Assembly (NCBI RefSeq): GCF_001941865.1
Contig: NZ_CP016162.1
Coordinates: forward strand, 3,719,501 to 3,783,500
Origin: Pseudomonas alcaliphila JAB1
Lineage (GTDB): Bacteria; Pseudomonadota; Gammaproteobacteria; Pseudomonadales; Pseudomonadaceae
DNA: 64,000 bases
Direction of reading: 5' to 3'
Shown here: positions 20,607-29,248 of the stretch, in pieces
Layout: every line of letters starts with the position of its first letter
How positions within the stretch are numbered: the first letter of the stretch is position 1
The notes under the pieces: generated by a model
Seen by the model: the letters and a program-made list of their open reading frames with translations, nothing else
Databases searched by the model: none
What the model was told of the DNA's origin: nothing
Program-made: the position numbers and the translations under genes

Positions 20607-20849
20607 TCATCCGTTGTTGATTGGATAATGCCCCGCAGCCTGCTCCAGCCAGGCTGGCAAATCTCGTCGTTTGACACCCTCGCGCTGCGCACGGCCCAGC
20701 TGTTCAAGCATGTATTGACGTTTGCGCTCCTCGCCCTCGGCAAATGAAAGCGCCAGATCGCGATCACTCCATTGGCGAATGCGGCGAAACAGCCACCAGT
20801 GAAAGTACAGGCCGGCAGCGGTGGTGACGACGATAATAAAATAGTCCAT
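20607..20849 (-). CDS. Small membrane protein, unknown function
   Basis: Protein of 80 residues with one N-terminal membrane helix (about residues 2-20, MDYFIIVVTTAAGLYFHWW) and a charged cytoplasmic tail rich in Arg and Glu that looks helical. The perfect AAGGAGG 7 bases before the ATG at 20849 fixes the start; the longer frame to 20906 is not needed. I do not recognise the family. It lies between convergent yebG and a divergent DUF488 gene. Confidence 0.75.
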   Translation of the reverse strand: MDYFIIVVTTAAGLYFHWWLFRRIRQWSDRDLALSFAEGEERKRQYMLEQLGRAQREGVKRRDLPAWLEQAAGHYPINNG

Positions 20850-20931
20850 GGTGAATCCTCCTTTCACCACGCTAATCGAGCCCGTACGCAGCGCCAAGTG
20901 CGGCATTGCCGCAGGCTATGGAGGCCACTCG

Positions 20932-21336
20932 ATGATCCGTTGCAAGCGGGTTTATCTCGATGCCCAGGCCGGCGACGGCCAACGCATACTGGTCGACCGA
21001 CTATGGCCAAGGGGCCTGTCCAGGGACGCCTTGGCGTTCGATGAATGGCTACCCGAAGTCGCGCCATCTACCGAACTACGCAAGGCCTTCGCTCATCGCG
21101 CCGAAGCCTTCGATGATTTCAGTGCGGCCTACCGCCGTGAGCTGGCGGGTCACCCTGAACATTGGCAGCGACTGCTGCATTGGGCGGCGAGCGGCACGCT
21201 TACGCTGCTCTACGCCGCACGCGATGAGGAACACAACAACGCGCGAGTTCTGGCGGAGTTCCTCGAGGATGAGCTACAGCGATACGACTCGCCCAGTTCA
21301 CCTGTGTGCTACCAGAGCGAATTCGACGGCAATTGA
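20932..21336 (+). CDS. DUF488 (YeaO-like) protein
   Basis: Cytoplasmic protein of 134 residues of the DUF488 family. Typical features: RVYLDAQAGDGQRILVDRLWPRG near the start (the VDRLWPRG motif), WLPEVAPSTELRKAF, and YAARDEEHNNARVLAEFL near the end. GGAGG lies 8 bases before the ATG at 20932. The family has no assigned reaction. It is divergent from the small membrane protein (82-base gap). Confidence 0.87.
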   Translation: MIRCKRVYLDAQAGDGQRILVDRLWPRGLSRDALAFDEWLPEVAPSTELRKAFAHRAEAFDDFSAAYRRELAGHPEHWQRLLHWAASGTLTLLYAARDEEHNNARVLAEFLEDELQRYDSPSSPVCYQSEFDGN

Positions 21337-21408
21337 GCGCACTGACGTCGCCGCGATGCTGCCTGGCCAGGCTCAGACCCGCCCCCCCCGGAACGGGTCG
21401 GATAGCAG

Positions 21409-22431
21409 CTAGGTGCGATAGAGCAGGCTCTCCGCCAGATAGTCTGCGACTCGCGCCGGGGAACGTTTTTCAGCCTGAGCATGGGCGTAGACCTCGGTCA
21501 GACGCCGGCTGATCTGCGCCAGATGTGCGGTGATCGCCGGCAACTCCTCACCGCGATGACGCAGTGCCACGTAGATCAGCCCTCCGGCATTGAGCACGTA
21601 ATCCGGCGCGTAGAGAATCCCGCGAGCTTCCAGCTGGTCGGCCACTTCGGGGCTGGCCAGCTGATTGTTGGCAGCCCCTGCCACCGCTGCGCAGCGCAGA
21701 TGAGCGACTGTCTGTGCATTCAGCACACCACCCAGGCCGCAGGGCGCGAGAATGTCGCAGGGCGTGGTGAGCAGCGCATCGCTGGCAATCGGGTGCGCCC
21801 CCAGTTGTTCGACGGCCAGTTGCACACGCCCGGCATCGAGGTCGCTGACCAGCAGTTCGACGCCAGCGGCATGCAGCGCTTCGGCCAGGGCGAAGCCGAC
21901 ATTGCCCAGGCCCTGAATGGCGACCCGCAGCCCTTCCAGATCGTCGCTGCCAAGGCGCGCCTGGGCGGTGGCGCGAATGCCCGCGAATACGCCCAAGGCT
22001 GTGTGCGGCGACGGATCACCCTCGCTGGTCGTGCTGGTTGCGTGATTGGTGTACTGGGCGATGCAGTCCATATCGGCACTGGAGGTGCCGCTGTCGATGG
22101 CGGTGATGTAACGTCCATTGAGGGTTTCGATAAAACGCCCGAAGGCCTCGAACAGCGCGGCCCGGCTCTGCAGATGCGGCGGACGGATGATCACCGCCTT
22201 GCCGCCACCGTGATCGATACCGGCCAGCGCTGCCTTGTAACTCATGCCCTGAGCCAGACGGATGGCATCGCCAATGGCGCTCTGTTCATCGGCATAGGGC
22301 AGGTAACGACAGCCGCCGAGTGCTGGCCCGAAGCGGGTGTTGTGAATGGCGATAACGGCCTTGAGACCGCTGGCCGGATCCTCGGCCAGGTGCAGGGCCT
22401 CGAGGCGGGCGGCTTCCATCATGCTGAACAT
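21409..22431 (-). CDS. Leu/Phe/Val-type amino-acid dehydrogenase
   Basis: NAD-dependent oxidative deaminase of branched-chain or aromatic amino acids (Glu/Leu/Phe/Val dehydrogenase superfamily), 340 residues. Substrate-site text is intact: GPALGGCRY near residue 34, AAGIDHGGGKAVI-type ALAGIDHGGGKAV with the catalytic lysines near 68 and 80, and the Rossmann motif GLGNVG near 175. The C-terminal GAANNQL is also conserved. It converges with the DUF488 gene and is divergent from the SirB1-type gene. The exact substrate cannot be read from sequence. Confidence 0.9.
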   Translation of the reverse strand: MFSMMEAARLEALHLAEDPASGLKAVIAIHNTRFGPALGGCRYLPYADEQSAIGDAIRLAQGMSYKAALAGIDHGGGKAVIIRPPHLQSRAALFEAFGRFIETLNGRYITAIDSGTSSADMDCIAQYTNHATSTTSEGDPSPHTALGVFAGIRATAQARLGSDDLEGLRVAIQGLGNVGFALAEALHAAGVELLVSDLDAGRVQLAVEQLGAHPIASDALLTTPCDILAPCGLGGVLNAQTVAHLRCAAVAGAANNQLASPEVADQLEARGILYAPDYVLNAGGLIYVALRHRGEELPAITAHLAQISRRLTEVYAHAQAEKRSPARVADYLAESLLYRT

Positions 22432-22531
22432 GGGCGAGCTCCCGATCGGACTTCAGGCCTCAGTATAGGAGAACCACACTGGACGACGACCTTGTCAGGG
22501 GCTACAAAAGCACAATCTAGTGGAGAATGCG

Positions 22532-23335
22532 ATGAACCCACGCCAAGCCTGCCTGCAGTGCCTGCAACGCGATCCACCCGCCCTGTTCGAGGCGGCGCTG
22601 TGGATCGCCGCCGAACACGATGATCAGCTCCAGCCCGCGCAGATCATGAGCGACCTGCACAGCCTGTTACTACAGGTCAGCGCTGGACTACCCGCCCTGC
22701 CCGCTCGCGAACTGGCCCAGCCGCTGCTGCGCCGACTGGCCGAGCTCGATTTTCAAGAAGACGACGAAGGCGTGACACGTCCATGCCATGCCCTGCTGCA
22801 TGAAGTGCTACGCCGTCAACGCGGCCAGCCGCTGACCCTGGCATTGATTGCGCTGGAAGTGGCGCGCCGTCTGGACATTCCACTACAGGGCGTGAATTTC
22901 CCTGGTCATTTCATGCTCCGTGTACCTGGCGCCGATCACCTGCTCGACCCTTGCGGTGGGCGCCGCCTGTACACCCGCGACTGCCGTGACCAGCTCTATC
23001 GCCAGCTGGGCCCAGATGTCGAACTCAGCGCTGTGCATCTGCAGACAGCCGACGCTACCGACATGCTACGACGCCTGTCGCGCAATCTGCGCCTGCTGCA
23101 TATGCAGCACGATGCCCCGGAAGCTGCGCTCAAGGATGCCGAGCGTGTCCTGCAACTCGGTCCGCCGAACCTGGTCGATCACCTGGCTCGCGCGGATGTC
23201 TATCGGCAACTGGATTGCCCACAGGGTGAGCGCTATGACCTTGAGCACGCGCTGCTGTTCTGTGAGGAAGAGGGTCTGCGCCTGCAGTTGAGCCAGCGCC
23301 TGCGCAGCCTGGCACGTGTGCCAGCGGTGCATTGA
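22532..23335 (+). CDS. SirB1-family transglutaminase-like protein
   Basis: Cytoplasmic protein of 267 residues. The first half is a transglutaminase-like fold with the family's RRGQPLTLALIALEVARRL and VNFPGHFMLR segments; the catalytic Cys common in true transglutaminases is not evident. The second half is TPR-like helices (DMLRRLSRNLRLLH...AALKDAERVLQL). GTGGAG lies 6 bases before the ATG at 22532, which decides against the GTG at 22520. The function of SirB1-type proteins is unresolved. Confidence 0.87.
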   Translation: MNPRQACLQCLQRDPPALFEAALWIAAEHDDQLQPAQIMSDLHSLLLQVSAGLPALPARELAQPLLRRLAELDFQEDDEGVTRPCHALLHEVLRRQRGQPLTLALIALEVARRLDIPLQGVNFPGHFMLRVPGADHLLDPCGGRRLYTRDCRDQLYRQLGPDVELSAVHLQTADATDMLRRLSRNLRLLHMQHDAPEAALKDAERVLQLGPPNLVDHLARADVYRQLDCPQGERYDLEHALLFCEEEGLRLQLSQRLRSLARVPAVH

Positions 23336-23369
23336 CGCTGCAGACCAGGCGACTCGGACGAGCGAGATA

Positions 23370-23726
23370 TCAGGCAGATGCCGCCAGGCTGTGGAAACTG
23401 AAGTAGTAACGCAGCGCGTCGATCATCTCGACGTAGTCGGCAGGCGGCGCGACCAGAGCGAACCCGGAGTCGTAGATGCCAGGCGTGACATCTTCACGGC
23501 ACCACTGGCAGTTGGCGGAGAAGTCGATGAAATGGATGCCATGCTGGCCTGGAATCTTCAGGCGCATGTCGAAGCGCGCGCCCACCAGCATCGGCAACTG
23601 ACTGATCAGCATCAGACCGTCGAGAGAGACATTGCCGATGGAACCCATCGGTTTGTCGGTGATGCGATTGAACACCTTCAGGTAGTAGGGCAACTGATGG
23701 CGTTCGATTCGGCGCTGGCTACGCAT
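23370..23726 (-). CDS. PilZ-domain c-di-GMP receptor
   Basis: Single-domain PilZ protein of 118 residues, predicted to bind cyclic di-GMP and pass the signal to a partner. The RRxxR-type motif is RRIERHQL at the N-terminus (residues 5-12), and the second motif NVSLDGLML ((D/N)xSxxG) lies near residue 32, so ligand binding should be intact. It lies between the SirB1 gene and a DUF4124 gene with no tight operon partner. Two diguanylate cyclases within 6 kb either side could supply the ligand. Confidence 0.88.
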   Translation of the reverse strand: MRSQRRIERHQLPYYLKVFNRITDKPMGSIGNVSLDGLMLISQLPMLVGARFDMRLKIPGQHGIHFIDFSANCQWCREDVTPGIYDSGFALVAPPADYVEMIDALRYYFSFHSLAASA

Positions 23727-23785
23727 AGTGGCAAATCGCTACAAAGGGACTTGAGTATGGCCCTACTAAGGCCACTTAACCACCC

Positions 23786-24208
23786 TCAAGAACAGCGTTG
23801 GGCTATCCGCTCGCGCAGCTGGCGACGAGCGGTGTCGGTTTCTTCATCACTGTAGTAGATGCGCTCGCCGCTGGCGCCTTCTCGATAGTAGCGAAAGCCC
23901 TCCGGCATCTGCGCCAGGTGTCGGCGCAGATCACGACATTCACTGGCCCGCTCTTCGCGCTGCGCAGCTGCTGTCGCTGCAGCCTGCTGTTGCTCTTCAC
24001 GCCGGGCATCGTAGAAACGCTGACGGCGCTCTTCACGCTCACGCGTATGTTCGTCGCGCTCGATCACCTGCGGCCTGACCTGCACGGTTTCAGCCCCGGC
24101 AACGGGCCTCTGGCCGAAATGCACCCGCCCCTGCTCGTCCGTCCAGCGATAGATTTCCGCCGTGACCAGCGTGGGCAGCAGTGCAGCGATCAACAACCAG
24201 TAGCGCAT
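23786..24208 (-). CDS. DUF4124 periplasmic protein
   Basis: Exported protein of 140 residues: a signal peptide (MRYWLLIAALLPTLVTA), then the DUF4124 core EIYRWTDEQGRVHFGQRP, then a long Glu/Arg/Gln-rich helical stretch (about residues 50-95) likely to form a coiled coil. GGAGG lies exactly 6 bases before the ATG at 24208 and touches the other ATG at 24214, so 24208 is chosen. Family function is unknown. Confidence 0.82.
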   Translation of the reverse strand: MRYWLLIAALLPTLVTAEIYRWTDEQGRVHFGQRPVAGAETVQVRPQVIERDEHTREREERRQRFYDARREEQQQAAATAAAQREERASECRDLRRHLAQMPEGFRYYREGASGERIYYSDEETDTARRQLRERIAQRCS

Positions 24209-24282
24209 GTTCATCCTCCGTGAGAGACATACGGCAGCTTATACCGCCACGCGCCCCTGAAGAACGCCGAACGACCGAAGGC

Positions 24283-24657
24283 TCAGAGTGTGGCCGGACT
24301 GACCTTGGCCGCCGGCGCCGGACTGTGATGCCCCAGCTGCTCCAGCGTCTGCAGACGCGCGCGGGCGCGGTAGGCGTACTCGCTGGCCGGATAGCGCGTG
24401 ATGATGAACTGGTAGGTCTGCGCGGCATCGACGAACAGGCTCTCGCGCTCCAGGCATTGACCGCGCAGCAGGGAAATCTCCGGCTGCAGGTAATTGCGTG
24501 AGCGGCTCTTGCGCTCGGCCTGCGACAGCTCCAGCGCGACACGGGCGCAATCGCCTTCGTTGTAGGCGCGATAGGCGTTGTTCAGATGATGGTCGAGCGA
24601 GACACGGGTGCAACCCGCAGCAACCAGGGCCACGGCCAGAATAATCAGGGTACGCAT
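24283..24657 (-). CDS. TPR-like lipoprotein, unknown function
   Basis: Predicted lipoprotein of 124 residues. The signal peptide ends in the lipobox VAAGC, so the mature protein starts at Cys17 and is anchored to a membrane. The rest is helical with TPR-like spacing (AYRAYNEGDCARVALELSQAE; AQTYQFIITRYPASEYAYRARARLQ), similar to outer-membrane assembly lipoproteins in style. GGAGGAA lies 7 bases before the ATG at 24657. It is upstream of and on the same strand as the DUF4124 gene. Confidence 0.8.
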   Translation of the reverse strand: MRTLIILAVALVAAGCTRVSLDHHLNNAYRAYNEGDCARVALELSQAERKSRSRNYLQPEISLLRGQCLERESLFVDAAQTYQFIITRYPASEYAYRARARLQTLEQLGHHSPAPAAKVSPATL

Positions 24658-24830
24658 GGGCAATTCCTCCAATGAGCAGTGTATCGACAGCCCAGGCAAA
24701 AACTGAACAGCGGCAAGCCAACGACGGATTTTCTGGCTGCGCCTTGGCATGACGCCACTGCCTCTCACTTTATCAACGCCAGCGCCACGACCGCTCGTCC
24801 GCTCGAGCCGGCGCTAAATCCCCGTCTGCG

Positions 24831-24844
24831 CTGACCCATATCAA
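24831..24844 (+). promoter_or_regulatory. ANR/DNR box before usp
   Basis: CTGAC-CCAT-ATCAA fits the FNR/ANR consensus TTGAT-N4-ATCAA with the first base and one arm position changed. A -10-like TGTAAT lies at 24867-24872, a spacing suited to a class II ANR promoter. From memory the P. aeruginosa counterpart (PA4328) is ANR-dependent. Confidence 0.5.
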
Positions 24845-24903
24845 TGCCGTTCAGCGCAACAGGGTGTGTAATGCAAATACAGACTCCAGGCGAGGACGCT
24901 GCC

Positions 24904-25812
24904 ATGAAACTGCAACGACTGTTGGTCGTCATCGACGCCGAACACCAGCAACAACCCGCCCTGCAACGCGCAGCCGATGTGGCACGCAAGACCGGCGCCG
25001 AATTGCACCTGTTGCAGATCGAATACCACCCAAGCCTGGAAAGCGGCCTGCTGGACAGCCATCTGCTCAACCGCGCCCGTGAAACCATCCTGCGACAGAG
25101 CCACGAGGCCCTGCGTGCCAGCGTCGCTCACCTGAGCGATGAAGGATTCAAGATCGAAGTGGACGTGCGCTGGGGCAAGCGCCGCGACGAAGAGATCCTT
25201 TCCCGCGTCGCGGTGCTGCAACCGGACATCCTGTTCAAATCGACTCATCCCAGCAGTGCGCTGCGCCGCCTGTTGTTCAGTGATACCAGTTGGCAGCTGA
25301 TTCGTCGCTGCCCGGTGCCGCTGTGGCTGGTACACGACGCCGAGCCCCATGGTCAGAGCCTGTGCGCCGCGCTCGACCCACTGCACAGCGCGGACAAACC
25401 TGCCGCCCTCGATCATCAGTTGATTGATACCAGCCAGACCCTGCAGGCCGAGCTCGGCTTACAGGCCCAATACCTGCATGCACAGGCGCCGCTGCCGCGG
25501 TCGCTGCTGTTCGACGCCGAGGTAGCGCAGGAATATGAGGACTACGTGACCCAGTGCAGCCGCGAGCACCGCGAAGCCTTCGACAAGCTGATCGCCCAGC
25601 ACGCCATCGATAGAGCACAGGCCCACCTGCTGGACGGTTTTGCCGAGGAAGTCATTCCGCGTTTCGTGCGTGAGCACAATATCGGCCTGCTGGTGATGGG
25701 CGCCATCGCCCGCGGCCATCTGGACAGCCTGCTGATCGGCCATACCGCAGAACGGGTGCTAGAACGTGTCGAGTGCGATCTGCTGGTGATCAAACCGCAC
25801 GGCAAAGGGTAG
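24904..25812 (+). CDS. Universal stress protein, tandem UspA domains
   Basis: Cytoplasmic protein of 302 residues with two UspA domains (about 1-145 and 165-300). The second ends with GLLVMGAIARG...IGHTAERVLERVECDLLVIKP, including the G-2x-G-9x-G(S/T)-type ATP-binding segment; the first is more degenerate. It is UspE-like in length. GAGG lies 9 bases before the ATG at 24904. An ANR-like box upstream suggests induction at low oxygen. It is followed by pykA 71 bases downstream, the same order as in P. aeruginosa. Confidence 0.9.
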   Translation: MKLQRLLVVIDAEHQQQPALQRAADVARKTGAELHLLQIEYHPSLESGLLDSHLLNRARETILRQSHEALRASVAHLSDEGFKIEVDVRWGKRRDEEILSRVAVLQPDILFKSTHPSSALRRLLFSDTSWQLIRRCPVPLWLVHDAEPHGQSLCAALDPLHSADKPAALDHQLIDTSQTLQAELGLQAQYLHAQAPLPRSLLFDAEVAQEYEDYVTQCSREHREAFDKLIAQHAIDRAQAHLLDGFAEEVIPRFVREHNIGLLVMGAIARGHLDSLLIGHTAERVLERVECDLLVIKPHGKG

Positions 25813-25883
25813 TGCACAGGAACAATGACTACAGCCCGGCGCCGTAGTAGCCTCCCGGTCATAGTTCACTAGGGAGTTCGTGC

Positions 25884-27335
25884 ATGACCTTTCGCCGCAC
25901 CAAAATCGTCGCCACCCTGGGCCCGGCCAGCAGCTCACCGGAAGTGCTGGAGCAACTGATCCTCGCCGGTCTCGACGTGGCCCGTCTGAACTTCTCCCAC
26001 GGCACGCCGGACGACCACAAGGCGCGCGCCGCCCTGGTTCGCGAGCTAGCCGCCAAGCACGGCCGCCACGTCGCCCTGCTCGGCGACCTGCAAGGTCCGA
26101 AAATCCGTATCGCCAAATTCGAGAACAAGCGCATCGAACTCAAGGACGGCGATCTGTTCCGCCTCTCCTCCAGCCACTCGCGTACGGCCGGCACCCAGGA
26201 AGTGGTCGGTATCGACTACCCGGCACTGATCCAGGACTGCGATGTCGGTGACGAACTGCTGCTCGACGACGGCCGCGTGGTCATGCGCGTCGAACTCAAG
26301 GGCGCGAACGAACTGCACTGCCGCGTACTGATCGGCGGCCCGCTGTCGGACAACAAGGGCATCAACCGCCGCGGCGGCGGCCTGACTGCGCCAGCGCTGA
26401 CCGAGAAAGACAAGGCCGACATCAAGGTCGCCGCCGAGATGGACGTGGATTACCTGGCCGTGTCCTTCCCGCGTGATGCCGCCGACATGGACTACGCCCG
26501 TCGCCTGCTCACCGAAGCCGGCGGCACCGCCTGGCTGGTGGCCAAGATCGAACGCGCCGAAGCCGTGGCCGATGATGAAACGCTGGACGGCCTGATCCGC
26601 GCCAGTGACGCGGTGATGGTCGCCCGTGGCGACCTGGCCGTGGAAATCGGCGACGCCGAGCTGGTCGGTATCCAGAAGAAGATCATCGCCCACGCCCGTC
26701 GCCTGAACAAAGCGGTGATCACCGCCACCCAGATGATGGAGTCGATGATCCACAGCCCGATGCCGACCCGTGCCGAAGTCTCCGACGTGGCCAACGCCGC
26801 GCTGGACTACACCGATGCGGTGATGCTCTCGGCCGAAAGCGCCGCCGGCGAATACCCGGTCGAAGCCGTACAGGCCATGGCTCGTGTGTGTCTGGGCGCC
26901 GAGAAACACCCGACCAGCAAGCAGTCCAGCCACCGCATCGGTCGCCAGTTCCAGCGTTGCGACGAGAGCGTGGCCCTGGCAACCATGTACACCGCCAACC
27001 ACTTCCCGGGCGTCAAGGCCATCATCAGCCTCACCGAGAGTGGCTACAGCCCGCTGATCATGTCGCGCATCCGCTCGTCGATCCCGATCTTCGCCTTTAC
27101 CCCGCACCGCGAAGCCCAGGCCCGCGTGGCACTGTTCCGTGGCGTCTACACCGTGCCGTTCGACCCGGCCTCGCTGCCAGCGAACAAGGTCAGCCAGGCG
27201 GCAGTGGACGAGCTGCTCAAGCGCGGCGTGGTCGAGCCAGGCGACTGGGTCATTCTGACCAAGGGCGACAGCTACCATGGCACCGGTGGCACCAACACCA
27301 TGAAGATCCTGCACGTCGGCGATCAGATGGTGTGA
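25884..27335 (+). CDS. pykA: Pyruvate kinase
   Basis: Last step of glycolysis and the Entner-Doudoroff route: phosphoenolpyruvate plus ADP to pyruvate plus ATP; 483 residues. N-terminal RTKIVATLGPAS and LNFSHG, the active-site segments VAKIERAEAV near 219 and VMVARGDLAVEI near 245, and TQMMESM near 280 are intact, followed by the C-terminal regulatory domain. A strong terminator follows. The symbol follows synteny with the PA4329 region; sequence alone does not separate PykA from PykF. Confidence 0.95.
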   Translation: MTFRRTKIVATLGPASSSPEVLEQLILAGLDVARLNFSHGTPDDHKARAALVRELAAKHGRHVALLGDLQGPKIRIAKFENKRIELKDGDLFRLSSSHSRTAGTQEVVGIDYPALIQDCDVGDELLLDDGRVVMRVELKGANELHCRVLIGGPLSDNKGINRRGGGLTAPALTEKDKADIKVAAEMDVDYLAVSFPRDAADMDYARRLLTEAGGTAWLVAKIERAEAVADDETLDGLIRASDAVMVARGDLAVEIGDAELVGIQKKIIAHARRLNKAVITATQMMESMIHSPMPTRAEVSDVANAALDYTDAVMLSAESAAGEYPVEAVQAMARVCLGAEKHPTSKQSSHRIGRQFQRCDESVALATMYTANHFPGVKAIISLTESGYSPLIMSRIRSSIPIFAFTPHREAQARVALFRGVYTVPFDPASLPANKVSQAAVDELLKRGVVEPGDWVILTKGDSYHGTGGTNTMKILHVGDQMV

Positions 27336-27350
27336 TCCACCCTTGAATGC

Positions 27351-27382
27351 AAAAGGCCGCTCATCGAGCGGCCTTTTGTTTT
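27351..27382 (+). terminator. Intrinsic terminator of pykA
   Basis: AAAAGGCCGCTC-ATC-GAGCGGCCTTTT, a perfect 12-bp stem followed by GTTTTT, 16 bases after the pykA stop. The A-run also lets it work for the convergent enoyl-CoA hydratase transcript. Confidence 0.92.
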
Positions 27383-27426
27383 TGGGGAGCGGGCTACCGC
27401 ACCGAGGTACGACACTGAATATCCCC

Positions 27427-27449
27427 GGTGCGCACAGCGCACCCTACCG
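27427..27449. repeat. GGTGCGC palindrome (intergenic)
   Basis: GGTGCGC-ACA-GCGCACC followed by CTACC, between convergent pykA and the hydratase gene. A closely related unit, CTAGGGTGCGC-CAT-GCGCACC, lies at 58333-58352. It resembles the short palindromes scattered in this genus. Confidence 0.45.
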
Positions 27450-27469
27450 ACTGGGAGCAGAGCCGGAGA

Positions 27470-28243
27470 TCAGGAAAACCGAGAGAAATCCGGCTTTCTG
27501 CGCTGCATGAAGGCCGTCAACGCCTCGACGGCCTCTGGCGAGCGCAGGCGCTGGCCGAACAGGGCGCCCTCCTCCTCAATCACCTTGCGCAGCTGCTCGC
27601 GATCCGGCGCGCGCATCAGGCGTTTGCTGTCGGCGACCGCCGATGGCGCCAGCTCGAGAAAACGCTGTGCCATCTCGCGAGCCTTGTTCAACATCGCCGC
27701 GCCATCCTCCAGCGCCTGGTTGGCGATGCCCCAGGTCGCGGCCTGCTCACCCGTGAAGGACTGACCGAGCAACAGCAGCTCGGCGGCACGTGCATGCCCC
27801 AACAAGCGCGGCAGGATCAGGCTGGAGCCATATTCGGGGCACAGACCAAGATTGACGAAGGGCATTTTCAACTGCGCATCACGGCTGACGTAGACCAGGT
27901 CGCAGTGCAGCAACAAGGTGGTACCTATCCCCACCGCCGGGCCAGCCACTGCGGCGACCACCGGTTTGCTGAACTCGAACAGCGCGCGCATGAACTGGAA
28001 CACTTCGCTGTTCAAGCCGCTGGGCGGCGCCTGGATGAAGTCGGCGACATCGTTGCCGCTGGTAAAGCACGTCTCGCCACCAGTGAGTAGCACCACGCGC
28101 ACGCTGGGGTCGCGCTCGGCTTCGTCCAGTACTTCGGCCATACCGGCGTACATGGCGCGGGTCAGCGCATTCTTCTTGTCCGGGCGGTGCATGCGCAGGG
28201 TCAACAGACCGCCGTCGCGTTCGATATGCAGGTGTTCGCTCAT
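27470..28243 (-). CDS. Enoyl-CoA hydratase/isomerase
   Basis: Crotonase-fold enzyme of 257 residues acting on acyl-CoA thioesters in the cytoplasm. RPDKKNALTRAMY near residue 20, GGETCFTSGNDVADF near 57 (oxyanion loop) and GPAVGIGTTLLLHCDLVY near 102 are typical. At the second catalytic position it has LGLCPEYGSSLILPR. GGAG lies 6 bases before the ATG at 28243. Its substrate is unknown. It is downstream of the ferredoxin reductase gene on the same strand with a 60-base gap. Confidence 0.9.
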   Translation of the reverse strand: MSEHLHIERDGGLLTLRMHRPDKKNALTRAMYAGMAEVLDEAERDPSVRVVLLTGGETCFTSGNDVADFIQAPPSGLNSEVFQFMRALFEFSKPVVAAVAGPAVGIGTTLLLHCDLVYVSRDAQLKMPFVNLGLCPEYGSSLILPRLLGHARAAELLLLGQSFTGEQAATWGIANQALEDGAAMLNKAREMAQRFLELAPSAVADSKRLMRAPDREQLRKVIEEEGALFGQRLRSPEAVEALTAFMQRRKPDFSRFS

Positions 28244-28303
28244 GCAAGGCTCCAATGGGTACGTCGTACGCACCGGCATCGGGCCTGGCCGGCCACGCAC
28301 AGC

Positions 28304-29248
28304 CTACGCGCGAGTGAGAAAGACGTCGGCGAGCATCTGGCTGCGCGGCAAACCGGCCATGTAGAGGCGCCGCGCGAAGCTGTCGACCGTCACGGGATGG
28401 CCGCAGAGTAAGGCGAGGGTCTGCCGCGAAACAAGGCGCAGTTCGGCCAAAGCAGCCGGCAACTGCGCCGCCGTTACCAGCTCCACCTGCAGGTTGGTGT
28501 GCTGCGCCGCCAGTGCCTGAAGTTCGCTCGCCAGATAGTGTTCGGCCGGCTCATGCGCCACGTGCAGCAGGCGGATGGCGCCTTGGTGCTCCTGACGCAA
28601 CGCTTCACGCAACACCCCGTAGAGCGGTGCCAGACCGGTACCGGCGGCCAGCAACCAGAGCGGTCGCGCCTGCCAATCGGCGTCGTAATGCAGGGCGCCA
28701 CCGCGCAGCTCGCCGAGGCGCAGCGTGTCGCCAACCTGCAGGCGCCGCGCGGCATCGCAGAATGCGCCGGGCATACGACAATCGATATGGAACTCCAGGC
28801 AGTCGTCCTCGCTCGGCACGCTGGCCAGCGAATAGGGGCGCGCCACAGCCTGATCGCTCCACAACAGCAGATGCTGGCCGGGGCGATAACGCAACGGCCT
28901 GGCAGGCTGCAAGCGCAGGCGTAAAACCTGCGGGCTGGGCCAGTCCAGCGCGGCCACCTTGGCAGCCAGGCCATCACGCTGAGGGTCGAAAGGTTCGACC
29001 TGCAGGTCCGCGACCACCTGGCACTGACAGGCCAGGCGCCAGCCCTCGGCACGCTTGTCGGACGCCAGTGCCTCGGGCTGACTATCCAGCGGCTCGCCGG
29101 CGACGCAGCGCACCAGACAGGCGTGACAACTGCCGGCGCGACAACTGTAGGGCACCGCCACACCGCCGCCGAGCAAGGCATCGAGCAAGTTGGTTTGTTG
29201 GGCGACCTGCAACTGCAGGGCACCCACACGCAGTTCAGGCACCCGCAT
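28304..29248 (-). CDS. 2Fe-2S ferredoxin-NAD(P)H reductase fusion
   Basis: Single-chain electron-transfer reductase of 314 residues. The N-terminal plant-type ferredoxin domain binds a 2Fe-2S cluster through CRAGSCHAC (about residues 37-45) and a later Cys in ACQCQV near 73. The flavin domain has RPYSLASVP near 137, and the nucleotide-binding domain has AAGTGLAPLYGVL near 200 and LLCGHP near 285. Such proteins pass NAD(P)H electrons to an oxygenase or desaturase. The ATG at 29248 overlaps the end of the cyclase gene by 14 bases and has GGGAGA unusually close, so the start is probable but not certain. Confidence 0.87.
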   Translation of the reverse strand: MRVPELRVGALQLQVAQQTNLLDALLGGGVAVPYSCRAGSCHACLVRCVAGEPLDSQPEALASDKRAEGWRLACQCQVVADLQVEPFDPQRDGLAAKVAALDWPSPQVLRLRLQPARPLRYRPGQHLLLWSDQAVARPYSLASVPSEDDCLEFHIDCRMPGAFCDAARRLQVGDTLRLGELRGGALHYDADWQARPLWLLAAGTGLAPLYGVLREALRQEHQGAIRLLHVAHEPAEHYLASELQALAAQHTNLQVELVTAAQLPAALAELRLVSRQTLALLCGHPVTVDSFARRLYMAGLPRSQMLADVFLTRA

